Source: a virus
Length of the DNA stretch: 20,076 bases
Direction: 5' to 3' (one strand)
Virus record (IMG/VR): IMGVR_UViG_3300037264_002833
Coordinates: 1-20,076 of that record
A program made the position numbers and the translations under genes. The notes under the pieces are model-generated. The model had not been told where the DNA came from. It was given only the letters and a program-made list of their open reading frames with translations, and did no database searches. Positions 14,337-20,076 of the stretch are shown here, piece by piece; position 1 is the first letter of the stretch; each line of letters starts with the position of its first letter.

Positions 14337-15524
14337 TCAGGGGGCTCCGAGGAACGAGCGCGCCGGAAGCGGCACCCCGTACCATGCCGCGATGAAAATG
14401 AAATCACTCGCCAAGCTCCGCCAAATCCTCACGACCGGGAATCCCAGATACAGCCGGGGACACGCGATGAGGGACTTAACGTTGTCAAGAGTCACGTTGA
14501 ATTGTGTCTCGGCTCCCCACGTCGTACCACCATCTGTTGATACTTTGCAGTAGATGTTCACGGTGCTAAAGACCTGAGACCCATCAGACTTCCCACCGTA
14601 AAACACCCACCAGAAACCGGTTTGGAGGTCGAGCGTAATCGCACAGAAACCTTGATCGTCCGTCGAGTTCAAGACCACGTTCGTCATCTCGGTGATGCCC
14701 GACTCGGTGATCTTCCAAATCCTCAAGTCGGCATTTGCCGTGTCAACGGCGCTCCATGCGGCGAGGATGATCTGGCTGTTCGTGAGATCGACCGCCACGT
14801 TCCAATGAGGGAAGTGGCTGGCGGCTGATACGTCGCTCATGCTCGTCGCGATGGACGTTTCGGCCCATGTGTTCGCACTGTCGTCGTAGATATATCGGGA
14901 AACTTCATTCGCGTCCGCATCCCAGAACATCGCCATGATGTCCTGATTGTCAGCCGCGAAGCCGGGGACGAGATAGACCTGATCGAGTGTTGCTAACGCC
15001 TCCGGCGAAGTCCTTGCTGCATCCCATGCCCCGTTCGGAACATTCGCGTTTGGCAGTCGGAAGAACCCACCTTCCGTGCCTGCATCGATCACACCGTTGA
15101 CGTAGACATTCCCGCCGAGAGCGCGGGTGATCGACAGCGACCCACCAGCCAACGTCGAGGCCCCCGCAAACACGGTCGTTTCAGTCGAAAGCGCGTCGCT
15201 GGACTCGGTATTGATCGTGCGGTAGCGGATGTCGTCGTTGCCGGATTCGGCATAGGCGAAATGGATCAGGCCCCCCGCCAACCCGCTCCATTTGTCGTAC
15301 CACACAGCGAGCGCCGTCGGGTTGTTCAACCCACCCACTGTCGTCGGGAAGGACCATGTGAGTCCGTAATCTGTGGACTTCTTGAAAACGACAGCCGGTT
15401 GACTGTTTAGACCCAACAAGTACCACACACCAGCCGGGGTCTGGACGAGATGAACCGTACCCGCCCCGGACCACTCAGTTGTACCGCCAGTGTGCACGAC
15501 CATCTGATCCATCTTACGCGGCAT
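14337..15524 (-). CDS. Asp-box (sialidase/BNR-like beta-propeller) virion protein, copy A
   Basis: 395 residues, ATG at 15524 with AAGGA six bases upstream, overlapping the end region of the previous gene's stop. Two Asp-boxes of the S-x-D-x-G-x-T-W type are visible: STDYGLTW at 50-57 and STDGGTTW at 329-336. Between them are aromatic strands such as 'ALAVWYDKWSGLAGGLIH' and 'QDIMAMFWDADANEVSRYIYDD', fitting a propeller. No catalytic Arg triad or F-R-I-P of true sialidases is recognisable, so binding rather than cleavage is more likely. It has no signal peptide, which fits a virion part assembled in the cytoplasm. The next gene is a close paralogue. Local base composition looks lower in GC than the neighbouring tail genes, suggesting recent acquisition. 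A receptor-binding or capsid-decorating role is inferred. Confidence 0.65.
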   Translation of the reverse strand: MPRKMDQMVVHTGGTTEWSGAGTVHLVQTPAGVWYLLGLNSQPAVVFKKSTDYGLTWSFPTTVGGLNNPTALAVWYDKWSGLAGGLIHFAYAESGNDDIRYRTINTESSDALSTETTVFAGASTLAGGSLSITRALGGNVYVNGVIDAGTEGGFFRLPNANVPNGAWDAARTSPEALATLDQVYLVPGFAADNQDIMAMFWDADANEVSRYIYDDSANTWAETSIATSMSDVSAASHFPHWNVAVDLTNSQIILAAWSAVDTANADLRIWKITESGITEMTNVVLNSTDDQGFCAITLDLQTGFWWVFYGGKSDGSQVFSTVNIYCKVSTDGGTTWGAETQFNVTLDNVKSLIACPRLYLGFPVVRIWRSLASDFIFIAAWYGVPLPARSFLGAP

Positions 15525-15529
15525 GGTCC

Positions 15530-15976
15530 TTACTGCTGCAGGTAGGCCATGCCGAGGGCGTCGAACGAGACCGTGAACGTGCCGCCGTTCGTCGGCGTGT
15601 CAGTGAAGTCGAGGAAGAACAGCGGCGTGGAGCCCGCGTCGTTCGTGTTCTCGCGGATGATCGCCGCCCCGCCCACCGTCTCGCCCGTCGCGAGTGTCCA
15701 GGCGGTCGGATCGGCCGCGTCGAACACGACGCGATCGGTGCTGTCGTTCTTCGCAACGGTTTTCGAGCCTAACGCCTTGCGACCCGCTCCGGCGAAGCCG
15801 CCCACGTAGCCCCCGACCGTCACCTCGGACGCGGCCAGCGTCGTCACCGCGGCGTGGTCCTTGTCGAACGTATAGCTCGACAGGAGAAGCATGATCTTAA
15901 TCGCGCCATCGGTGAGAAAGTCGATGGTCCCGTCGCCGAGGGATTCCGCGCCCTCGTTGTAGACGCCGCTAGCCAT
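15530..15976 (-). CDS. Conserved phage structural protein of unknown role (148 aa)
   Basis: 148 residues starting at the ATG at 15976 after GAGGAA with a seven-base gap. The sequence follows a family often seen among phage structural genes: 'GTIDFLTDGAIKIMLLLSSYTFDKDH', then 'EVTVGGYVGGFAGAGRKAL', a central 'DRVVFDAADPTAWTLATGETVGGAAIIREN' and a C-terminal 'LFFLDFTDTPTNGGTFTVSFDALGMAYL'. It is beta-rich with no membrane segment. In other phages such proteins lie near head or fibre genes; I know of no proven function. Its leader closely resembles the one in front of the tail-tube gene. It opens the accessory cassette between the joining protein and the gp10-like gene. A decoration or adaptor role is inference. 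Confidence 0.7.
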   Translation of the reverse strand: MASGVYNEGAESLGDGTIDFLTDGAIKIMLLLSSYTFDKDHAAVTTLAASEVTVGGYVGGFAGAGRKALGSKTVAKNDSTDRVVFDAADPTAWTLATGETVGGAAIIRENTNDAGSTPLFFLDFTDTPTNGGTFTVSFDALGMAYLQQ

Positions 15977-16002
15977 AGGTCAGTTCCTCGAGTGGTGAGA
16001 TG

Positions 16003-16356
16003 TCAGGGAGTCGCAAGCACGAGTTCGGCGTTCCGTTCCGCGTGGACCTGCAGCTCGTCGCGGCCGTACTGCCGCGCGAGGACGGCGCGAATCACGAACG
16101 ATTCGCCATCGCAGAGAATGGCGCCGTCGACCTGCGCCGGCGCGACCGCGGCGAACCCGAACACCGCGTCGACGTGATGCGCGGGCGCGGCGCCGACCGT
16201 GGTCTCGCGACCCGTGGGCGACACCTTCGAGCACCACCACAACTCGTCCGGATCCGACGAGGGGAGCGTCTGGTACGCCGAGTCGACCGCGCCCGCGGTG
16301 CCGGCCTCGACGTAGGCGAACAACTGCGCGCGATAGCGCCGCAGGCTCGCGCTCAC
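16003..16356 (-). CDS. Head-tail joining protein (phage head-tail adaptor family)
   Basis: 117 residues from a GTG at 16356 that overlaps the methyltransferase stop as GTGA. The frame is open further upstream, but that part is arginine-rich shadow of the methyltransferase gene. Visible pattern: N-terminal 'SLRRYRAQLFAYVEAGTAGAVDSAYQ', a 'WWCSKVSPTGRET' strand, 'QVDGAILCDGESFVIRAVLARQYGRDELQVHAERN' with the 'D.i..dg..y.I..v' shape, and a short hydrophobic tail. This is the usual length and layout of the small beta-barrel neck proteins (HK97 gp7 / SPP1 gp16 type) that close the connector after DNA packaging. The order capsid-connector-joining protein supports it, apart from the two inserted enzymes. 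Confidence 0.65.
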   Translation of the reverse strand: MSASLRRYRAQLFAYVEAGTAGAVDSAYQTLPSSDPDELWWCSKVSPTGRETTVGAAPAHHVDAVFGFAAVAPAQVDGAILCDGESFVIRAVLARQYGRDELQVHAERNAELVLATP

Positions 16357-17555
16357 GGACGCCACGCCACGATGGCGGAGAACGATTGCTTGAACCGGTC
16401 GCTCCGGGAGCGGTAGTCGCTCAGGATGTGCCAATCGGCGAACTGCGCCGTGAGCCATTCGCTCGTCAGGCTGTGCGGGTGGTGCTCCGCGACCGGCGTA
16501 TCGACCCAATCGAACCAGCGCACGACGCGCGCGTGGCGCTTGGCCGTGGCGAGCACCGCCGCCGGGTCGAGGACATGCTGCAGGACGTTGTAGCCCCAAG
16601 CCTCGTCACACACCCCCCCCGCGTAGTCCTCCGCCGTCATCTGCACGCGCGTCATGTTCAAGCGCGAGACGATCCCCGTCTCGACGTGCGGCAGCGGGTC
16701 GACGACGGTATACGCCTTGAGCGGCAGGGCATAGAGGACCGCGAGCGGCATGGGACCGCCGCCGATATCGAGCACCGTGAGGCCCTCGGTCGAGGCCGCC
16801 GTTATCCCGAGCCACTCCGCGTAGAGTGCGTCGAGTTCGCGGCACAGTGCCGTGCGGTCGGCCCCGGCCCAGAACTCCAATTCGCCAGCTTGGGCCGCGG
16901 CCCATCGCTCGTCCGAAATCGCGTCAATGCGTTGCACGATACCCGTCCCTCGCCGCGTCAGCACCCAGGCCTCGTCACTGCTCTCGCCGGGGAACACCTG
17001 CCGGGCCGTGATGTCGAAGCCGGCCGCGTGGAGTTCGGCCTTCACGCGGCTCCGGTCGAACGTGTGACAGTGGACGCCTTCCCACACCTCGGAGCGCGCC
17101 GCGCCGGGCGGCCGGTACCAAGTGAGGACGACGACGCGACGCGCGGCCGCGAGGACCAGCGACAGCGCGGGCTGCAGGTCCGGCTGATGCTCGAGGACGT
17201 GGCGCGCATACACGACGTCGGCCGACAGCGGCGGGAGGTCGCTCAGCGTGAGGTTCCGCCAGGTCGACTCCGCGAACCGCTCGCGCAGGGCCTCACACAG
17301 CGTCCGCGACCCTTCATGCGCGCGGTATTTGATGAGCCCCGCCAGCGCATACTCGCGGAAATGGCGCTCGTAATCGACGCCAGGGCCAGGGCCGACTTCC
17401 GTCAGCGTGCCGTCGCCGGCGACGGCGGCCTCGAGCGCGCGCTCGGTGGCCCACGCGCGCGACGGGTTCTCCCAATCGTGGTCGAGGAACGTTGCCGGAT
17501 TGACTGAATCCCAATAGCGGAAGTTCGGCGCGGTCATCGGGCTCGGTGCCGTCAT
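16353..17555 (-). CDS. Two-domain class I SAM-dependent methyltransferase
   Basis: 400 residues with two Rossmann-type methyltransferase units. Domain 1: glycine loop 'LTEVGPGPGVDYERHF' (51-66) and 'DVVYARHVLEH' (113-123), then 'VWEGVHCHTFDRSRVKAELHAAGF' (157-180). Domain 2: 'LTVLDIGGGPMPLAVLY' (259-275), the acidic strand end 'VVDPL' (284-288), and 'AWGYNVLQHVLDP' (319-331). Between them, 'ERWAAAQAGELEFWAG' (216-231) resembles the 'W..AQ..E..FW' stretch found near sugar and lipopolysaccharide methyltransferases. Reaction: methyl transfer from S-adenosylmethionine; acceptor unknown. It overlaps the connector gene (ATGA) and the head-tail joining gene (GTGA). The N-terminus repeats MTAP, so an ATG at 17537 is a second possible start; neither has a clear ribosome site. 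DNA methylation is less likely because no DPPY or PCQ motif is seen. Confidence 0.75.
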   Translation of the reverse strand: MTAPSPMTAPNFRYWDSVNPATFLDHDWENPSRAWATERALEAAVAGDGTLTEVGPGPGVDYERHFREYALAGLIKYRAHEGSRTLCEALRERFAESTWRNLTLSDLPPLSADVVYARHVLEHQPDLQPALSLVLAAARRVVVLTWYRPPGAARSEVWEGVHCHTFDRSRVKAELHAAGFDITARQVFPGESSDEAWVLTRRGTGIVQRIDAISDERWAAAQAGELEFWAGADRTALCRELDALYAEWLGITAASTEGLTVLDIGGGPMPLAVLYALPLKAYTVVDPLPHVETGIVSRLNMTRVQMTAEDYAGGVCDEAWGYNVLQHVLDPAAVLATAKRHARVVRWFDWVDTPVAEHHPHSLTSEWLTAQFADWHILSDYRSRSDRFKQSFSAIVAWRP

Positions 17556-18157
17556 GGGACGCGGACCACTACCCAGGGGGCGATGAGGTCACGCACGCGC
17601 GACGGGAGTCCACCCGTGTAACTGGTCGACACGCCACCGCCGGCCGTTTCGCTCGTCGCGGCCGGCGAGCGGCGCTGGTAGAGGTCCGCTGCCGCGTCGA
17701 GAATCGCCTGGAACAGCGCCGGCTCGATGCGCGCCGCATATGCGGCGTCGGCCGCGAGCCCGCAGTTCACCGTGACGGTATAGGGCGGGTTGTCGAACGT
17801 GATGCCGGGCCGCGCGCGGATGAGCGACTCCCAGGCCACCGGCTCGCGGTAATCCACGTCGGGGTCGAGCACCGTACCGTCTACGTCCTCGACGACGGGA
17901 TCCGTCACCGCGGACGAGGCGGCCGCGACCTCGAGCGGCAGATACTGCGGCGGGATGAGGATGACGCGAACCGGTCGATACGTCGTGCCGTTCTCGCAGT
18001 GGTCGACGAACGTGCGTTCCGTCACCTCGATGTCGCGCCCTAACGCCCCGCGCACGGCGGCCTCAGCCGAGGCCAGGAGCGCCGCGAGCAGCGTATCCTC
18101 GGCCGTGTCCTGGATCCGGAGATACGCCTTCACGTCCGACAGGCCAGGCAGCGCCAT
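17552..18157 (-). CDS. Head-tail connector protein (phage gp6-like / phiE125 gp8-like family)
   Basis: 201 residues. The start is the ATG at 18157, which shares a base with the TAA of the glycosyltransferase gene (TAATG) and follows a strong GGAGGAG five bases upstream. The N-terminus 'LSDVKAYLRIQDTAEDTLLAALLASAEAAV' is the helical signature of gp6/gp15-type connectors (short helix, 'D..ed.ll..li..A...ve..'), followed by 'YLPLEVAAASSAVTDP' and a beta-rich middle, then a C-terminal helix 'LFQAILDAAADLYQRRSP', also usual in the family. These proteins form a ring under the portal that receives the next neck ring. The gene ends in ATGA, overlapping the methyltransferase start, so the three genes are probably translationally coupled. 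Recognised by pattern, not by a database search. Confidence 0.75.
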   Translation of the reverse strand: MALPGLSDVKAYLRIQDTAEDTLLAALLASAEAAVRGALGRDIEVTERTFVDHCENGTTYRPVRVILIPPQYLPLEVAAASSAVTDPVVEDVDGTVLDPDVDYREPVAWESLIRARPGITFDNPPYTVTVNCGLAADAAYAARIEPALFQAILDAAADLYQRRSPAATSETAGGGVSTSYTGGLPSRVRDLIAPWVVVRVP

Positions 18158-19482
18158 TACGTCTCCTCCGGCCGGGTGGTGTAGACGTCCTCGCGCCCGA
18201 GCCAGCGCGCGAGCATCCCCTCGTAGCGCCGCGCCACGGCGGGATAATCGTGATAGGCGCGCACATAGGCGTGGACGCGCGCCGCCTCGGCGTGATAGTA
18301 GGCGCGGTCGACGACCAGGCGCTCGATCACCTGCTCGAGCCCGCGCTCGTCGTTCGCGTAGGTGTAGGGCACCTGCCCGACGTGCTGCCGGTACAGCGCG
18401 GCGACGTCCGGGTCGCCGGCGATGACCGGATGACCCATCGCGCCGCCCTCGAGACCCGACGTCTGGATCCCGAGCCAGAACGAGTCGAACGTCGCGTCGC
18501 ACGTGCCCTTGCGCTCAAGCGCCACGTTCTGCGGTAGCGTCTCCATGAGGACCGGGATGACCCGGAGGCCGCGCGTGTTCAACTTGTCGCAGACGCGCAA
18601 GAATACGTCCGTACCCTTATTCGCGCGCTTCGTCGGGCAGTGCGCGATACGGAACGCGCCCTCGGGACTCGTCGCCGGGCGTACCGTCGGGAGCGCGCGG
18701 TAGCGGTCGACCGGGACCGTGATCGGAAGCCACTGGATCTCGACCGGCTCGCCAAGCTCGCGCGCCAGGCGCTCCGCCTCCTCGTAGAAGGTCAGCCGGG
18801 CGCCGACGAGTTTCGCCCACAGCGCCTTGTCTTTCCGCGCCTCGATGTGCGTCCACCAGCCGAGGTGCGCCGCATCCTCCTTTCGCACCGACCCGTGATA
18901 GTGCCGCACGAGCAACTGGCCGCCCTTGCGCGCGAGGCCGACGTTATTGAGCAGCATGTAATCGACGTGGCAGTGGATCACGTCCGCCTCGAGGATCGCC
19001 TGGCGCGTGACCGCCGCGTGCTTCTCGCCGTCGTACTGACGCAGCGACGAATACGGGTTCGAGTCTGCGAACCGGATAAACGCCGACGCGTGCTTCGTGG
19101 TCGCGAGCGCGGAGTGGAACCGATAGGCCGCGCTGCCGGGATCGTAGCCGCAGCCCTGGACAATCCTGAGCGCGCCCTCGGTGGGCTCCCGATAGGCGAC
19201 CTCCTCGACGTCGTCGATCCACGGCGACAGCACGCGACCGGGTGCGCCGTACCAGTTCACGGCGCGACTGTTCACGCGATAGACGATCCCGCGCACTTCT
19301 GCGCGCAGCGCCGCCTCCTCCTCCATCCAATACTGCTGACCGGGGAGATAGCGGATCCGCACGTCGCCGCCCCGAGTCGGCGCCGCCCCGTGTTTATGCG
19401 GCACAATCGCCGCGACGAGCACCGTGCCGGGAGGTTGTCCCCCCGGCACGGTGCTACCCTGGCGGTGGATCGCATCTCGCAT
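18157..19482 (-). CDS. GT-B fold glycosyltransferase (GT4-like) embedded in the head operon
   Basis: 441 residues from the ATG at 19482, chosen because GGAGGAG (19489-19495) lies six bases upstream. An ATG at 19509 overlapping the capsid stop would add nine residues but has no clear ribosome site. Numbering from 19509: an N-terminal half with 'EADVIHCHVDYMLLNN' (174-189) resembling the end of a GT-B acceptor domain; then 'AFRIAHCPTKRANKGTDVFL' (285-304), the usual opening of the donor domain; then 'FWLGIQTSGLEGGAMGHPVIA' (344-364), the GT4-type stretch where a Glu (354) and a Gly-Pro-Val contact the nucleotide-sugar. Known members move a sugar from a nucleotide donor to a protein, lipid or glycan. 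It sits between the capsid and connector genes and ends in TAATG, sharing one base with the connector start. Target unknown: virion protein glycosylation or host surface-glycan modification are both possible. No signal peptide or membrane segment seen. Confidence 0.8.
   Translation of the reverse strand: MRDAIHRQGSTVPGGQPPGTVLVAAIVPHKHGAAPTRGGDVRIRYLPGQQYWMEEEAALRAEVRGIVYRVNSRAVNWYGAPGRVLSPWIDDVEEVAYREPTEGALRIVQGCGYDPGSAAYRFHSALATTKHASAFIRFADSNPYSSLRQYDGEKHAAVTRQAILEADVIHCHVDYMLLNNVGLARKGGQLLVRHYHGSVRKEDAAHLGWWTHIEARKDKALWAKLVGARLTFYEEAERLARELGEPVEIQWLPITVPVDRYRALPTVRPATSPEGAFRIAHCPTKRANKGTDVFLRVCDKLNTRGLRVIPVLMETLPQNVALERKGTCDATFDSFWLGIQTSGLEGGAMGHPVIAGDPDVAALYRQHVGQVPYTYANDERGLEQVIERLVVDRAYYHAEAARVHAYVRAYHDYPAVARRYEGMLARWLGREDVYTTRPEET
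19418..19455 (-). promoter_or_regulatory. Perfect 14-bp inverted repeat just downstream of the capsid gene
   Basis: The arms are 19418-19431 and 19442-19455, exact reverse complements with a 10-base loop. In mRNA the stem begins 53 bases after the capsid stop codon, inside the first codons of the glycosyltransferase gene (encoding STVPGGQPPGTVL). No U-run follows, so it is not a classical intrinsic terminator. A stable hairpin here could protect the 3' end of capsid mRNA or lower read-through into the next genes. That role is inference; the inverted repeat is directly visible. Confidence 0.55.
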
Positions 19483-19488
19483 GACCAA

Positions 19489-19495
19489 CTCCTCC
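19489..19495 (-). promoter_or_regulatory. Shine-Dalgarno GGAGGAG of the glycosyltransferase gene
   Basis: Read on the minus strand, GGAGGAG is followed by a six-base spacer and the ATG at 19482. It decides this start over the in-frame ATG at 19509, which overlaps the capsid stop as TGATG but has no purine-rich stretch in front of it. Confidence 0.6.
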
Positions 19496-19508
19496 ACCGC
19501 GGTTGTCA

Positions 19509-20076
19509 TCAGACGTACACGTCATCGAGGACCACAAACGGCGAGTGCTGGTCGACGTTCGTTGATGCGACCGACCGATACGCATACGGCGCATCGGGGA
19601 TCGGCGCACCAGCGCCACGAGTCAGGAACCGCCACGTGGTGATGTCGTTCGTGAACGCGAAATGAATCGACGACTCGACCGTGAGCTGCTTCCGCAGCGC
19701 GCAGGCGTAGTGGTCGGGGTTCACGAGCGCGAAGTCGCCCTCCGACCCGAGCGCGTTGAGGAAGTCCGAGACCACGATCGGATAGCCGAGCAGCCGGACG
19801 TTCGACGGATCCTGATTGAGCGTCTGGATGAACACCGACCCGCTCCCGGTCGACAGCTCGAACAGCGGCAGCTCCGCGAACGCGGCGCGGCCGACCATCC
19901 AGAACGAGCCGGGGCCGTGCGTGTGCTTCACGTACATGCTCAACGCATCCGCGAACTTGATGCGGTTCTGCGTCGCCCGCGTGACCTTGATGAGCGGCGT
20001 GTTCCCGCTCGCGTGCGTCGCCGAGGTGTGCAGCGCCCCGAACGGGGCCGAGGAGTTCGACCCGTTGATCGTGATG
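19509..20076 (-). CDS. Major capsid protein, HK97-fold family (C-terminal part, gene continues beyond the window)
   Basis: About 188 codons are visible with no stop up to the window edge; the gene begins beyond base 20076. The reading frame continues upstream of the first internal start-like codon, giving residues such as ITINGSNSSAPFGALHTSA and then TPLIKVTRATQNRIKFADALSMY. The pattern that follows (FWMVGRAAFAELPLFELSTG, then LLGYPIVVSDFLNAL and an acidic 'GDFALVNPDHY' strand) matches the C-terminal half of HK97-type capsid proteins: a Trp-Met before the P-domain strand, then 'l.GyPv..s..mp', then a loop holding a Gly-Asp. In the family this protein builds the icosahedral shell. It is the first gene seen in the operon and ends in TGA 26 bases before the preferred start of the glycosyltransferase gene. 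Family assignment is inferred from pattern only; an encapsulin-like shell is unlikely given the tail genes. Confidence 0.85.
   Translation of the reverse strand, partial: ITINGSNSSAPFGALHTSATHASGNTPLIKVTRATQNRIKFADALSMYVKHTHGPGSFWMVGRAAFAELPLFELSTGSGSVFIQTLNQDPSNVRLLGYPIVVSDFLNALGSEGDFALVNPDHYACALRKQLTVESSIHFAFTNDITTWRFLTRGAGAPIPDAPYAYRSVASTNVDQHSPFVVLDDVYV

Noticed and set aside
13155-15524. Asp-box proteins as active sialidases
   Set aside because: Only the fold-marking Asp-boxes are visible; the conserved Arg triad, Tyr/Glu pair and FRIP-like motif were not found.
17552-18502. Connector gene starting far upstream at 18502
   Set aside because: The extra part is an Arg/Ala-rich shadow of the glycosyltransferase gene; the ATG at 18157 has a strong ribosome site and the family's N-terminus.
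1-20076. tRNA genes, CRISPR arrays, insertion sequences, attachment sites
   Set aside because: No cloverleaf-like or repeat-spacer pattern, transposase-like protein or tRNA-end duplication was noticed; the window is almost fully occupied by phage structural genes. A scan with dedicated models was not possible here.

Overview
The window is the structural half of a tailed phage or prophage genome from a high-GC bacterium. Every convincing gene lies on the minus strand, so transcription runs from 20076 down to 1. Genes are packed with ATGA, GTGA, TAATG or few-base junctions, and no non-coding gap exceeds about 75 bases. The gene set (HK97-type capsid, gp6-like connector, head-tail joining protein, gp10-like and tail-completion proteins, tail tube, frameshifted tail-assembly chaperone, long tape measure, no sheath) indicates a siphovirus with a long non-contractile tail. 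At about 0.15 nm per residue, the 717-residue tape measure predicts a tail near 105-110 nm. No terminase, portal, integrase or lysis enzyme is visible, so lytic phage and prophage cannot be told apart, and the host cannot be named.

Layout in transcription order. (1) Head and connector, 20076-16003: end of the major capsid gene, a GT-B glycosyltransferase, a gp6-like connector, a two-domain SAM methyltransferase, and a head-tail joining protein. The two modifying enzymes sit between connector genes and are joined to them by overlapping or near-overlapping codons. (2) An accessory cassette, 15976-11480, placed where neck genes would normally continue: a 148-aa phage protein, two tandem paralogous Asp-box (sialidase-like propeller) proteins, a 104-aa phage protein and a 451-aa protein made almost wholly of 18 Trp-containing repeats. 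The part from 15524 to 12837 looks lower in GC than its surroundings. (3) Neck and tail, 11477-6630: gp10-like protein, tail-completion protein, tail tube, chaperone with a textbook -1 frameshift signal (GGGAAAC, 5-nt spacer, perfect 15-bp stem), tape measure, and a distal tail protein. (4) Tail tip and fibres, 6628-408: a 1282-aa tail-hub/tip protein with carbohydrate-binding-like and Fn3-like parts, a LamG-like protein, a small 17-residue-repeat protein, a 110-aa protein, a possible 37-aa micro-ORF, and a collagen-like fibre protein. (5) A one-TM, coiled-coil holin-like protein at 7-411.

The most interesting possibility is a virion-surface modification system: a glycosyltransferase and a double methyltransferase embedded in the capsid/connector operon, followed by a cassette of repeat-rich and propeller proteins that could carry or bind glycans. 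The gene families and their arrangement are read from the sequence; the functional link is inference.
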